A DNA stretch of 12,052 bases from JAWWBN01 sp033720955 (GTDB lineage Bacteria; Acidobacteriota; Thermoanaerobaculia; Multivoradales; JAHEKO01): positions 1-12,052 of the forward strand of contig JAWWBN010000098.1 in NCBI GenBank assembly GCA_033720955.1, given 5' to 3'. The first letter of the stretch is position 1; each line of letters begins with the position of its first letter. This document shows positions 6,802 through 12,052 of the stretch, in pieces. The translations under genes and the position numbers were made by a program. The notes under the pieces were generated by a model, which saw only the letters and a program-made list of their open reading frames with translations, did no database searches and had not been told where the DNA came from.

Positions 6802-7755
6802 ATGAGATTTCCTCCGCTGCTGGCGGCCCTGCTCCTCTTCCTGGTCTGGAGCAACACCTTCGTCGCCGCGGGCCTCCTGGTGGGCGCCGACCACCAGGCG
6901 GCCCGGTTCGACTGGCTGAGTCTCACCGTCGCCCGCTTCGCGACGATCTTCCCCGTCTGCGTCGGCTACTGCCTCGTGCGGTGGCGCCAGTCGGCGGCGG
7001 TCCTGCGCGCCCACGGCGGCAGGGCGGCGCTCGGCGGGCTGCTGGCGGTGCCCGGCTACAACACCGCCCTCTACTGGGGGCAGCAGCACGGCGTGCCGGC
7101 CCCGATCGCCTCCCTCACCACGGCCCTCCTTCCCCTCTTCGTCGTGGCGCTGGCGGCGCTGTTCCTGCGCGAGCGGCTGACCGCCCGCCGGCTCGTGGCC
7201 CTCGCGGTGTCGCTGACGGGCATGGGCCTGATCGCGCTCGCCCACCGCGGCGGCGAGCCCGGCGAGCACCCCGCGGCGGTCGCGGTCACCGCCCTCGCGC
7301 CCCTCTCCTGGGCCCTCTTCACCGTTCTCAGCAAGCCGGTCTCCGGCCGGGTTCCGCCGCTGCTCTGGACCTACCTCTGCATCGCCATCGGCACCGCGCC
7401 GCTGATGCTGGTGCTGCCCTTCCGCGGCGGGCCCGAGCTGCGGGCTCTCGACGCCACCGGGTGGGGGGCGCTGCTCTTTCTCTCCCTCCTCGCCACCCTG
7501 GTGGGCTTCGCCGCGTGGACCTGGCTGCTGGGCCAGCTCCCCGCCACCACCGTCGGGCTGACGGTCTTTTTCAATCCGCCGCTGACCGCTCTCTCCAAGG
7601 CCGCCCTGGCGGCCGCGGCGCCGGCGGTCTTCCGCTTCGCCGTCGCGCCCCTCGAGTGGGTGGGCGGCGCCGTCGCCCTCACCGGCCTGGCCATCGCCGT
7701 GCTGGGCGTCCGGCCCTCCGCGCCCCCTCCGGCCGGAACGCCTCGAAGCCGCTAG
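6802..7755 (+). CDS. EamA/DMT-superfamily inner-membrane transporter
   Basis: This 317-residue, almost wholly hydrophobic protein has the ten-helix layout of the drug/metabolite transporter family, made of two EamA halves (about 8-147 and 160-302). The first half opens with LLLFLVWSNTFVAAG (10-24), the usual W-x-x-x-F/A signature of helix 1. It also has PGYNTALYWG (84-93), LTTALLPLFVVALAALFLRERL (105-126) and LTGMGLIAL before a hydrophilic linker at 148-158. The second half has LVGFAAWTWLLGQLPATTVGL (233-253), FFNPPLTAL (256-264) and EWVGGAVALTGLAIAVLG (285-302). Family members export amino acids, nucleobases or other small metabolites; the substrate cannot be read from sequence. ATG 6802 begins the first helix, and there is no clear Shine-Dalgarno. 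The gene is divergent from the exported DinB gene and overlaps the next leftward gene by 4 bases at its stop. Confidence 0.92.
   Translation: MRFPPLLAALLLFLVWSNTFVAAGLLVGADHQAARFDWLSLTVARFATIFPVCVGYCLVRWRQSAAVLRAHGGRAALGGLLAVPGYNTALYWGQQHGVPAPIASLTTALLPLFVVALAALFLRERLTARRLVALAVSLTGMGLIALAHRGGEPGEHPAAVAVTALAPLSWALFTVLSKPVSGRVPPLLWTYLCIAIGTAPLMLVLPFRGGPELRALDATGWGALLFLSLLATLVGFAAWTWLLGQLPATTVGLTVFFNPPLTALSKAALAAAAPAVFRFAVAPLEWVGGAVALTGLAIAVLGVRPSAPPPAGTPRSR
7752..7755. other. Second shared CTAG: overlapping convergent stop codons
   Basis: The TAG of the EamA gene (7753-7755) and the TAG of the leftward membrane-protein gene (7754-7752) share one CTAG, exactly as at 3063-3066. The surrounding octamer CGCTAGCC (7750-7757) is identical at both places, and GGCCGCGGC follows within a few bases at both. 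Confidence 0.95.
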
Positions 7756-8279
7756 CCGGCCGCGGCGCCGGAGCCGCCGCCGGGAACCTCCGGCGACACC
7801 GGCAGGGGACGCGGCCCGAAGCCTCGCGCGGCGTACCAGGCCAGCGAGAGGATGCCCGCGGCGAGCCCGACGACCACCCCGAGGTCCACCAGCCCGCGCC
7901 ACGGCTGCGGGAACCGGCGCACGAGAACCACCAGCGCGACGATGCCGGCGGTGACCGCCAGCGAGGTGACCCGGCGTCTCGCGGTGGCGTGCACGAACCC
8001 CATGCAGTAGAGAGGCGCCAGCGCCACGTGGAGCGGCCGGGGATGCTCCCGCAGATAGCGGGCGCGGGCGACGACCCGTGGAGCGAATCCCAGGTGGAAG
8101 CCGCGGTAGCCCTCGGACCAGAGCATGAAGACCATCCAGAGGACCAGGAAGAGGGTGTGCCCCGCTCCCAGCGGAGCCTCGAGGGCGGCGAGCCCCACCG
8201 GGGTCAGCCTCCAGACGGCCGACGACAGCAGCAGCAGCACCCCTCCGATGCCCCACAGGGCCCCCACCGTTCCCCACAT
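7752..8279 (-). CDS. Conserved multi-pass membrane protein of unknown function
   Basis: This is a 175-residue protein I cannot assign to a named family, although its motif pattern looks conserved rather than random. Hydrophobic segments lie at about 5-24, 40-56, 85-97, 104-120 and 129-149, suggesting four or five membrane helices. Between helices 2 and 3 is a polar stretch, SEGYRGFHLGFAPRVVARARYL (55-76), whose charged and aromatic residues look functional. HATARRRV (97-104) and VRRFPQPWRG (120-129) are basic loops, as expected on the cytoplasmic side. The Gly/Ala-rich C-terminus is probably disordered. Real-gene evidence: coherent helix/loop alternation, positive-inside arginines, and a full-length frame sitting exactly between a convergent and a divergent neighbour. 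ATG 8279 has only a weak purine stretch upstream, and a -10-like GATAGT ends 11 bases before it. Confidence 0.8.
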   Translation of the reverse strand: MWGTVGALWGIGGVLLLLSSAVWRLTPVGLAALEAPLGAGHTLFLVLWMVFMLWSEGYRGFHLGFAPRVVARARYLREHPRPLHVALAPLYCMGFVHATARRRVTSLAVTAGIVALVVLVRRFPQPWRGLVDLGVVVGLAAGILSLAWYAARGFGPRPLPVSPEVPGGGSGAAAG

Positions 8280-8290
8280 CGTCGCGGCCC

Positions 8291-8296
8291 ACTATC
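8291..8296 (-). promoter_or_regulatory. Candidate -10 (GATAGT) for the membrane-protein gene
   Basis: On the minus strand GATAGT (4 of 6) ends 11 bases before ATG 8279, so any transcript would have a leader of only a few bases. A partial -35, TCGAAC (8319-8314), lies 17 bases upstream. The call is weak and by eye. Confidence 0.3.
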
Positions 8297-8331
8297 TCAG
8301 AATCGGCCGCGCCGTTCGAGCCGTCTCCCTC

Positions 8332-8340
8332 TGCTAGAGT
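8332..8340 (+). promoter_or_regulatory. Candidate extended -10 (TGCTAGAGT) for the DinB gene at 8351
   Basis: TGC followed by TAGAGT (8335-8340) fits an extended -10 (TGn plus 4 of 6). Ten bases separate it from ATG 8351, predicting a start site only a few bases before the ATG. The intervening CCCGACCACC has no ribosome binding site, consistent with a leaderless or near-leaderless transcript. No good -35 is visible, which extended -10 promoters tolerate. Confidence 0.4.
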
Positions 8341-8350
8341 CCCGACCACC

Positions 8351-8878
8351 ATGAGCGTGAGCTGGAGCGACCTGCTGCGGTCGCGGATGGAGGAGAGCTA
8401 CCACATGGCCGAGGGGCTGCTGCCCCTGGTGGACGACTCCAGCCTGGGCTGGAAGCCCTCCGACGGCGACAACTGGATGACCGTCGGGCAGCTTCTGCGT
8501 CACATCGCCGACGCCTGCGGCAAGAGCTGCCGCGGCTTCGTCAGCGGCGACTGGGGCCTGCCCGAGGGGTTCGCGCCCGAGGACCTTCCGGCGGAGGAGA
8601 TGATCCCGCCCGCCGAGGCGCTGCCGGCGGTGGCGAGCGTCGCGGAGGCGGCCGAGCTCCTGGCCACAGACCGCGAGATCGCCTTCGCCCTTCTGGCCCA
8701 GGCGCAGGGACGGCTCGACGAGCCCACCCGGGCGCCGTGGGACCCCAGGGAGAAGCCGCTCGGGATGCGGATGCTCGAGATGGTGGAGCATCTCGACACC
8801 CACAAGAACCAGCTCTTCTACTACCTCAAGCTGCAGGGCAAGCCGGTGAACACCCTGCACATGTACGGCATGGCCTAG
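8351..8878 (+). CDS. DinB-family (DinB_2-like) cytoplasmic protein
   Basis: This 175-residue protein has the DinB/YfiT four-helix fold and no signal peptide. It opens with SWSDLLRSRMEESYHMAEGLLPLV (4-27) and WKPSDGDNWMTVGQLLRHIADAC (34-56), the typical helix-1 and helix-2 pattern including the W-x-P turn. It closes with RMLEMVEHLDTHKNQLFYYLKLQG (140-163). His51, His147 and His151 form the expected metal triad. A loop rich in Pro, Glu and Ala (70-95) separates helices 2 and 3. Known DinB-fold proteins are metal-dependent thiol transferases or hydrolases; the activity here is unknown. It is the same size as the exported DinB protein at 6206-6733 but clearly diverged, so the two are distant family members rather than a recent duplication. 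The sulfotransferase follows after 54 bases in the same frame, so cotranscription is possible. Confidence 0.88.
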   Translation: MSVSWSDLLRSRMEESYHMAEGLLPLVDDSSLGWKPSDGDNWMTVGQLLRHIADACGKSCRGFVSGDWGLPEGFAPEDLPAEEMIPPAEALPAVASVAEAAELLATDREIAFALLAQAQGRLDEPTRAPWDPREKPLGMRMLEMVEHLDTHKNQLFYYLKLQGKPVNTLHMYGMA

Positions 8879-8891
8879 GGGGCGGGCCGGG

Positions 8892-8914
8892 GCCGTCGAA
8901 TCGTCGACGACGGC
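8892..8914. repeat. Hairpin-forming inverted repeat after DinB gene
   Basis: GCCGTCG (8892-8898) pairs with CGACGGC (8908-8914) around a 9-base loop. Within it TCGTCGACGA (8901-8910) is a perfect palindrome. The hairpin begins 14 bases past the DinB stop. No T-run follows, so it may be an attenuating hairpin or a protein-binding palindrome rather than an intrinsic terminator. Confidence 0.45.
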
Positions 8915-8920
8915 GCGGCC

Positions 8921-8930
8921 CGAGCGCTCG
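8921..8930. repeat. Perfect palindrome CGAGCGCTCG just before sulfotransferase ATG
   Basis: This ten-base perfect palindrome ends two bases before ATG 8933, where a ribosome binding site should be; no good Shine-Dalgarno is visible. It could be an operator or a small hairpin limiting initiation, or chance in GC-rich DNA. Confidence 0.5.
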
Positions 8931-8932
8931 GA

Positions 8933-10096
8933 ATGGGCGGCCTCTTCCTTCTCGGATTCCGCCGCTTTCTGCGTCTGGTGGCCCTCGGGCTGCTGCCGCC
9001 GCGCGGCACCTTCGCCCGGCGCTCGGCGCGCCGGCTGGCGGTCATGCTCCTCTTCCTGCCCGCTCTCGGCGCGGTGCAGGCGATCCACTGGCTCGGCTTC
9101 CTGCTCGACGAGCTCCTCTTCCCCGGCTACCGCCGGGTCGTGGTCGAGCGTCCGCTCTTCATCCTCGGCGTCCCCCGGAGCGGCACCACCTTTCTCCACC
9201 ACACCCTCGCCGCCGACACCCGGCTCACCACCTTCAGCGCCTGGGAGTGCCTCTTCGGGCTCTCGGTCACGGCGCGCAAGACGGTGGCGCTGGCCGCCCG
9301 GCTGGACCGGGCGGTCGGGCGGCCCCTCGGCCGACTGGTCGGGGCGCTGGAGCGCCGCCTGCTCGCCCGGCTCGACGACGTCCACCCGATGAGCCTCTCC
9401 TCGCCCGAGGAGGACTACCTCTCGCTCCTGCCGATCGCCGCCTGCTTCCTGCTGGTGGTTCCCTTCCCCTCCGCCGACTGGATCTGGCGCATGGCCGCCT
9501 TCGACCGCGACGTGCCGCCGCGCGAGCGCCGCCGGGTCCTCGCCTTCTACCGGGCCTGTCTGCAGAAGCACCTCTACGCGCACGGCGGCGGCCGCACGCT
9601 CCTGTCCAAGAACGCCGCCTTCGCCTCCTGGGCCGGCTCCCTGCGCGAGGTCTTCCCCGACGCCCGGTTCGTCGTCTGCCTGCGCGACCCGATCGAGGTC
9701 GTGCCCTCGCAGCTCTCCTCCCTCGAGCCGGGGATGGCCATCTTCGACAACCACAGGCGAAGCAGTATGCTTGCCGCACGCATGCTCCGCATCCTGCGGT
9801 TCTACTACCGGCATCTGCTGGAGCGCCTCGGCGACGACCCGCAGTCGCGGCTGGTCCGCCTGCCGGAGCTGGCGGCCGACCTGGAGGGCACGGTGAGGGC
9901 CCTCTACCGCGACCTCGGCCTCGAGCCGTCGGCGGAGCTCTGCGCCCATCTCCGGCGGACCTCCGCGCGGGCGCGCTCCTACCGCTCGTCCCACCGCTAC
10001 GACCTGGCGGCCTGGGGCCTGACCGAGGAGAGCGTCCGACGCGACTTCGGACCGGTGTGGGAGCGCTACCCCTTCGGCGCGGAGCCGCGGCCATGA
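8933..10096 (+). CDS. Membrane-associated PAPS-dependent sulfotransferase
   Basis: This 387-residue protein of the sulfotransferase family (PF13469-like) would transfer sulfate from PAPS to a glycan, lipid or other hydroxyl or amine. The N-terminal 65 residues are strongly hydrophobic with basic residues (33-62 hold one or two membrane helices), as in a known subgroup of bacterial sulfotransferases. The 5'-phosphosulfate loop is ILGVPRSGTTFLHH (77-90). The 3'-phosphate site is FVVCLRDPIEVVPSQLSS (246-263) with Arg251 and Ser259, preceded by LLSKNAAFASW (223-233). HPMSLSSPEEDYLSLLP (151-167) is the usual acidic motif of this family. ATG 8933 is the first start codon after the DinB stop in that frame, but it has no good ribosome binding site and follows a palindrome. 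The TGA stop overlaps the next gene's ATG (ATGA), so translation of the glycosyltransferase is probably coupled. Confidence 0.92.
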   Translation: MGGLFLLGFRRFLRLVALGLLPPRGTFARRSARRLAVMLLFLPALGAVQAIHWLGFLLDELLFPGYRRVVVERPLFILGVPRSGTTFLHHTLAADTRLTTFSAWECLFGLSVTARKTVALAARLDRAVGRPLGRLVGALERRLLARLDDVHPMSLSSPEEDYLSLLPIAACFLLVVPFPSADWIWRMAAFDRDVPPRERRRVLAFYRACLQKHLYAHGGGRTLLSKNAAFASWAGSLREVFPDARFVVCLRDPIEVVPSQLSSLEPGMAIFDNHRRSSMLAARMLRILRFYYRHLLERLGDDPQSRLVRLPELAADLEGTVRALYRDLGLEPSAELCAHLRRTSARARSYRSSHRYDLAAWGLTEESVRRDFGPVWERYPFGAEPRP

Positions 10097-11202
10097 GCCC
10101 CGGGGCGGCGGCCCCCACCCGGGTGGCGTTCCTGAGCGACGCCATGCCGCAGCGCAACGGCGTCGGCACCTACTACGGCGACCTGATCGACCAGCTCCAC
10201 GGATCTCGGGTCACCGCGGCGCTCTTCGGTCCCGGCGACCCCCGGAGCGAGCTCTTCACGGTGCCCCTGCCCGGCGACTCCACCCAGCGGCTCTCCCTGC
10301 CGTCGCCGCGCCAGCTCGCCAAGCAGATGGGGGCGCTCAAGCCCTCGGTGGTCGTGGTGGCCACCCCGGGGCCGTACGGCCTGCTCGGCGCCCGCATCGC
10401 CCGACGCCTGGGAGCGCGAGTGATCATCGGCTTCCACACCCACCTCGAGAAGCTCACCGACATCTACTGGTCGTCCCTCTTCGGGCGCTTCAGCCGCCGC
10501 TACCTGGAGGTCACCCACCGGCATCTGCTCCGGCACGGCACGGTGACCCTCGCCAACTCCGAGGAGATGGTGGAGATCGCCCGCCGCCTGGGCGCCGGAG
10601 ACGTGCGTCTCATCGGCACCCTGCTGGCGCAGCCGTTTCTGGCGCCGGCCGCCCCACCGCCCCGGGAGGGCGTCGAGAGGCTCCTCTTCGCCGGCCGTCT
10701 GGCCCCGGAGAAGAACATCGAGGCCATCGTGCAGGCGGCGGAGCATCTGCCCGAGATGAGCTTCTCCATCGTCGGCGAGGGGCCGCAGCGGCCTCTGGTG
10801 GAAGAGGCCGCCCGCCGTCTCGCCAACGTGCGGGCTCTCGGCTGGATCGGGCGCTCCGAGCTGGCGGCGCTGATCGACGAGCACGATCTGATGCTCCTGC
10901 CGTCGCGGGTCGAGTCCTTCGGCACCGCCGGGCTCGAGGGCATGGCCCGCGCCCGGCCGGTGCTCACGTCTCGGCACTGCGGCATGGTGCAGTGGGAGTG
11001 TCTGCGCAGCGCCCTCTACGAGATCCATCCGGGCGAGCCGCTCCACCAGGCCATCCGGCGGGTCGCCGAGGTCCCGCCCGCCGAGCGGCGGGAGGTGGGC
11101 GAGCGGGCACGGGCCGCGGCGTTGGAGCTCAACCGCGAGAGCCTCGCCCACTGGCTGGAGCTCCTGGGGGAGGATGACGAGCTCGCCACGCCGCCCGCCT
11201 GA
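10093..11202 (+). CDS. Glycosyltransferase family 4
   Basis: This 369-residue GT-B glycosyltransferase starts at ATG 10093, with GGAG at 10081-10084 eight bases upstream, and overlaps the sulfotransferase stop by 4 bases. The N-terminal domain has VAFLSDAMPQRNGVGTYYGDL (11-31), the NGV-type opening seen in GT4 enzymes that glycosylate lipids, and FHTHLEKLTDIYW (114-126). SLFGRFSRRYLEVTHRHLL (128-146) is a basic amphipathic stretch that may contact the membrane. The donor domain has LFAGRLAPEKNIEAIVQA (198-215), IVGEGP (226-231), and LPSRVESFGTAGLEGMARARPVL (269-291), with Glu274 and Glu282 as the acidic pair. Family knowledge suggests a retaining transfer from UDP-, GDP- or ADP-sugar to a lipid or glycan; the exact sugar is not readable. 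The open frame extends much further upstream, but that part is shadow of the sulfotransferase. The 3' end overlaps the deacetylase start by 29 bases, which supports one operon. Confidence 0.93.
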   Translation: MSPGAAAPTRVAFLSDAMPQRNGVGTYYGDLIDQLHGSRVTAALFGPGDPRSELFTVPLPGDSTQRLSLPSPRQLAKQMGALKPSVVVVATPGPYGLLGARIARRLGARVIIGFHTHLEKLTDIYWSSLFGRFSRRYLEVTHRHLLRHGTVTLANSEEMVEIARRLGAGDVRLIGTLLAQPFLAPAAPPPREGVERLLFAGRLAPEKNIEAIVQAAEHLPEMSFSIVGEGPQRPLVEEAARRLANVRALGWIGRSELAALIDEHDLMLLPSRVESFGTAGLEGMARARPVLTSRHCGMVQWECLRSALYEIHPGEPLHQAIRRVAEVPPAERREVGERARAAALELNRESLAHWLELLGEDDELATPPA

Positions 11203-11902
11203 CCCCCCCGGTCTCACGATCCTGGTCTCGCTGCACGACGTCATGCCGTCCACCCTGTCCAGGGTGGGCGAGATCCTGTCGCTGCTCGATCGCCTCGACG
11301 TCCGGCCGGTGACCCTGCTGGTGGTGCCCGGCGCCGGCTGGGGCGACGACGACCTCGAGCGGCTGCGCGAGCTGGAGGACAGAGGTCATCCCCTGGCCGG
11401 CCACGGGTGGCGGCACCGGGCCGCCCGGGTCCGCGGCCTCCGCCACCGTCTGCACGCGGCGCTCCTGTCGCGCACCGTGGCCGAGCACCTGGCCCTGGAC
11501 GCCGCGGAGATCGCCCGGCTGATCGAGCGCTGCCACGGCTGGTTCGGAGAGCACGGGCTGGGTCCGCCGGAGCTCTACGTCCCCCCTGCCTGGGCGATGG
11601 GGACGATCTCGCGGAAGAGGCTGGCGCGGCTCCCCTTCCGCCGCTACGAGCTTCTCGGCGGAGTCCTCGACGCCGCCACCGGGCGCATCCTCCGGCTTCC
11701 CCTCGCCGGATTCGAGGCCGACACCCCGGCGAGGGCCGCCTTCCTGCGTCTCTGGAACCGGCTCAACCGCGGCCTGTCGAGCCCGCGGCGGCCGCTGCGG
11801 GTGGCGATCCACCCCGGCGACTTGCTCCTGCCGCTCGAGGCCTCGCTGCGCGACCTCCTGCGCTCGTCGCGGACCTGCCTCGGCTACGACGAGCTCCCCT
11901 AG
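11174..11902 (+). CDS. DUF2334-type polysaccharide deacetylase
   Basis: This 242-residue protein has the NodB-like fold of the DUF2334 branch (PF10096), which is expected to remove N- or O-acetyl groups from sugars. Metal and catalytic motifs are visible: LVSLHDVMP (17-25, His21-Asp22), GHPLAGHGWRHR (71-82, His77 and His81), YVPPAWAM (135-142) and AIHPGDLLLP (211-220, His213). No signal peptide or membrane span is present, so it probably acts on a cytoplasmic, likely lipid-linked, intermediate. ATG 11174 lies inside the last 29 bases of the glycosyltransferase gene and directly abuts a purine run GGGGGAGG (11166-11173). That is too close for ideal spacing, but no other upstream start exists in frame, and a later ATG would lose the His-Asp pair. 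Tight overlap ties its job to the glycosyltransferase and sulfotransferase. It ends in TAG, six bases from the stop of the converging gene. Confidence 0.9.
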   Translation: MTSSPRRPPDPPGLTILVSLHDVMPSTLSRVGEILSLLDRLDVRPVTLLVVPGAGWGDDDLERLRELEDRGHPLAGHGWRHRAARVRGLRHRLHAALLSRTVAEHLALDAAEIARLIERCHGWFGEHGLGPPELYVPPAWAMGTISRKRLARLPFRRYELLGGVLDAATGRILRLPLAGFEADTPARAAFLRLWNRLNRGLSSPRRPLRVAIHPGDLLLPLEASLRDLLRSSRTCLGYDELP

Positions 11903-11908
11903 AGGCCC

Positions 11909-12052
11909 CTACCAGCCGCCGCCTCCTCCCCCCCCGCCACCGCCGCCCCCCCCGCCGCCGCCCCCGCCGCCCGAGCTGCTGGGCGCGGCCACCCCGGCGG
12001 CCAGCGAGCCGGCCGCGGCGGACCAGGCCGCCGTGGCCCCGGCGCCGCCGAA
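11909..12052 (-). CDS. 3' end of gene encoding polyglycine-tailed protein (possible DUF2207-like membrane protein)
   Basis: On the minus strand a frame runs from the right edge to TAG at 11911-11909. It encodes an Ala/Ser/Gly-rich stretch (for example AAWSAAAGSLAAGV), then PSSS, then 19 consecutive glycines and a final tryptophan. Such Ser- then Gly-rich tails ending in Trp are typical of DUF2207 membrane proteins and also of TPM-domain (YgcG-like) proteins; the Ala/Ser section before it favours DUF2207. Only 47 codons are visible and none is in a folded domain, so the family is a guess. The tail is encoded by mixed glycine codons with two runs of eight G's (C's on the plus strand). The gene converges on the deacetylase with a 6-base gap. 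Confidence 0.6.
   Translation of the reverse strand, partial: FGGAGATAAWSAAAGSLAAGVAAPSSSGGGGGGGGGGGGGGGGGGGW
11928..11965. repeat. C-rich low-complexity tract with two C8 homopolymers
   Basis: The plus strand carries C8 at 11928-11935, C8 at 11946-11953 and C5 at 11961-11965, separated by GCC-type triplets. On the minus strand these are G-runs that code for the glycine tail of the partial gene. The tract could form a G-quadruplex and is prone to replication slippage and sequencing error. Confidence 0.9.

Noticed and set aside
6385..8354. Long overlapping frames on both strands across 6385-8354.
   Set aside because: They are compositionally biased shadows crossing several recognisable genes, with no domain and no consistent helix pattern.
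8737..10092. Upstream extension of the second glycosyltransferase to 8737.
   Set aside because: It is shadow of the DinB and sulfotransferase genes. ATG 10093 has an SD and an ATGA overlap, and starts the GT4 domain.
1..12052. CRISPR array, tRNA, rRNA, insertion sequence or integrase.
   Set aside because: I found no repeat-spacer pattern, no cloverleaf-like sequence, no transposase motif and no terminal inverted repeats with target duplications by reading both strands.

Overview
The window is about 12 kb of very GC-rich bacterial DNA, almost all coding, with third codon positions nearly always G or C. The gene content suggests a soil or sediment bacterium, most likely an Acidobacteriota of the Thermoanaerobaculia type. 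The main hint is the large Ser/Thr kinase with TolB-like and TPR domains, together with a PEP/pyruvate-binding-domain protein and several DinB-family proteins. This placement is inferred from gene style; there is no rRNA or marker gene here. I see no tRNA, rRNA, CRISPR array, insertion sequence or phage gene. No gene-free stretch exceeds about 140 bases.

Layout. (1) At the left edge, reading right, is a PEP/pyruvate-binding-domain gene that runs off the window, followed 8 bases later by a family 4 glycosyltransferase. (2) Reading left and meeting that pair tail to tail is a 1000-residue transmembrane Ser/Thr kinase with a TolB-like segment and a long TPR array. (3) From about 6.2 to 8.9 kb, four small genes alternate in strand: an exported DinB-fold protein (-), an EamA/DMT transporter (+), an unrecognised multi-pass membrane protein (-) and a cytoplasmic DinB-fold protein (+). 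(4) Downstream of the last gene is a tight rightward cluster: membrane-associated sulfotransferase, family 4 glycosyltransferase and DUF2334 polysaccharide deacetylase, joined by 4-base and 29-base overlaps. (5) At the right edge, reading left, is the 3' end of a gene ending in 19 glycines and a tryptophan.

How the genes may work together. The sulfotransferase, glycosyltransferase and deacetylase most plausibly build or modify one sulfated, partly deacetylated cell-surface glycan or glycolipid. The first glycosyltransferase may act on another surface polymer. The kinase looks like a one-component membrane sensor or regulator with no target visible here. The DinB proteins and the transporter look like separate small transcription units.

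The points most worth a second look are: ABC-permease-like sequence in the first 70 bases, in frame with the PEP-binding gene (a possible chimeric junction); predominance of TAG stops (9 of 11 genes); two convergent gene pairs whose stops share one CTAG inside the same octamer; start regions that look leaderless; and homopolymer C8 tracts inside the polyglycine tail.
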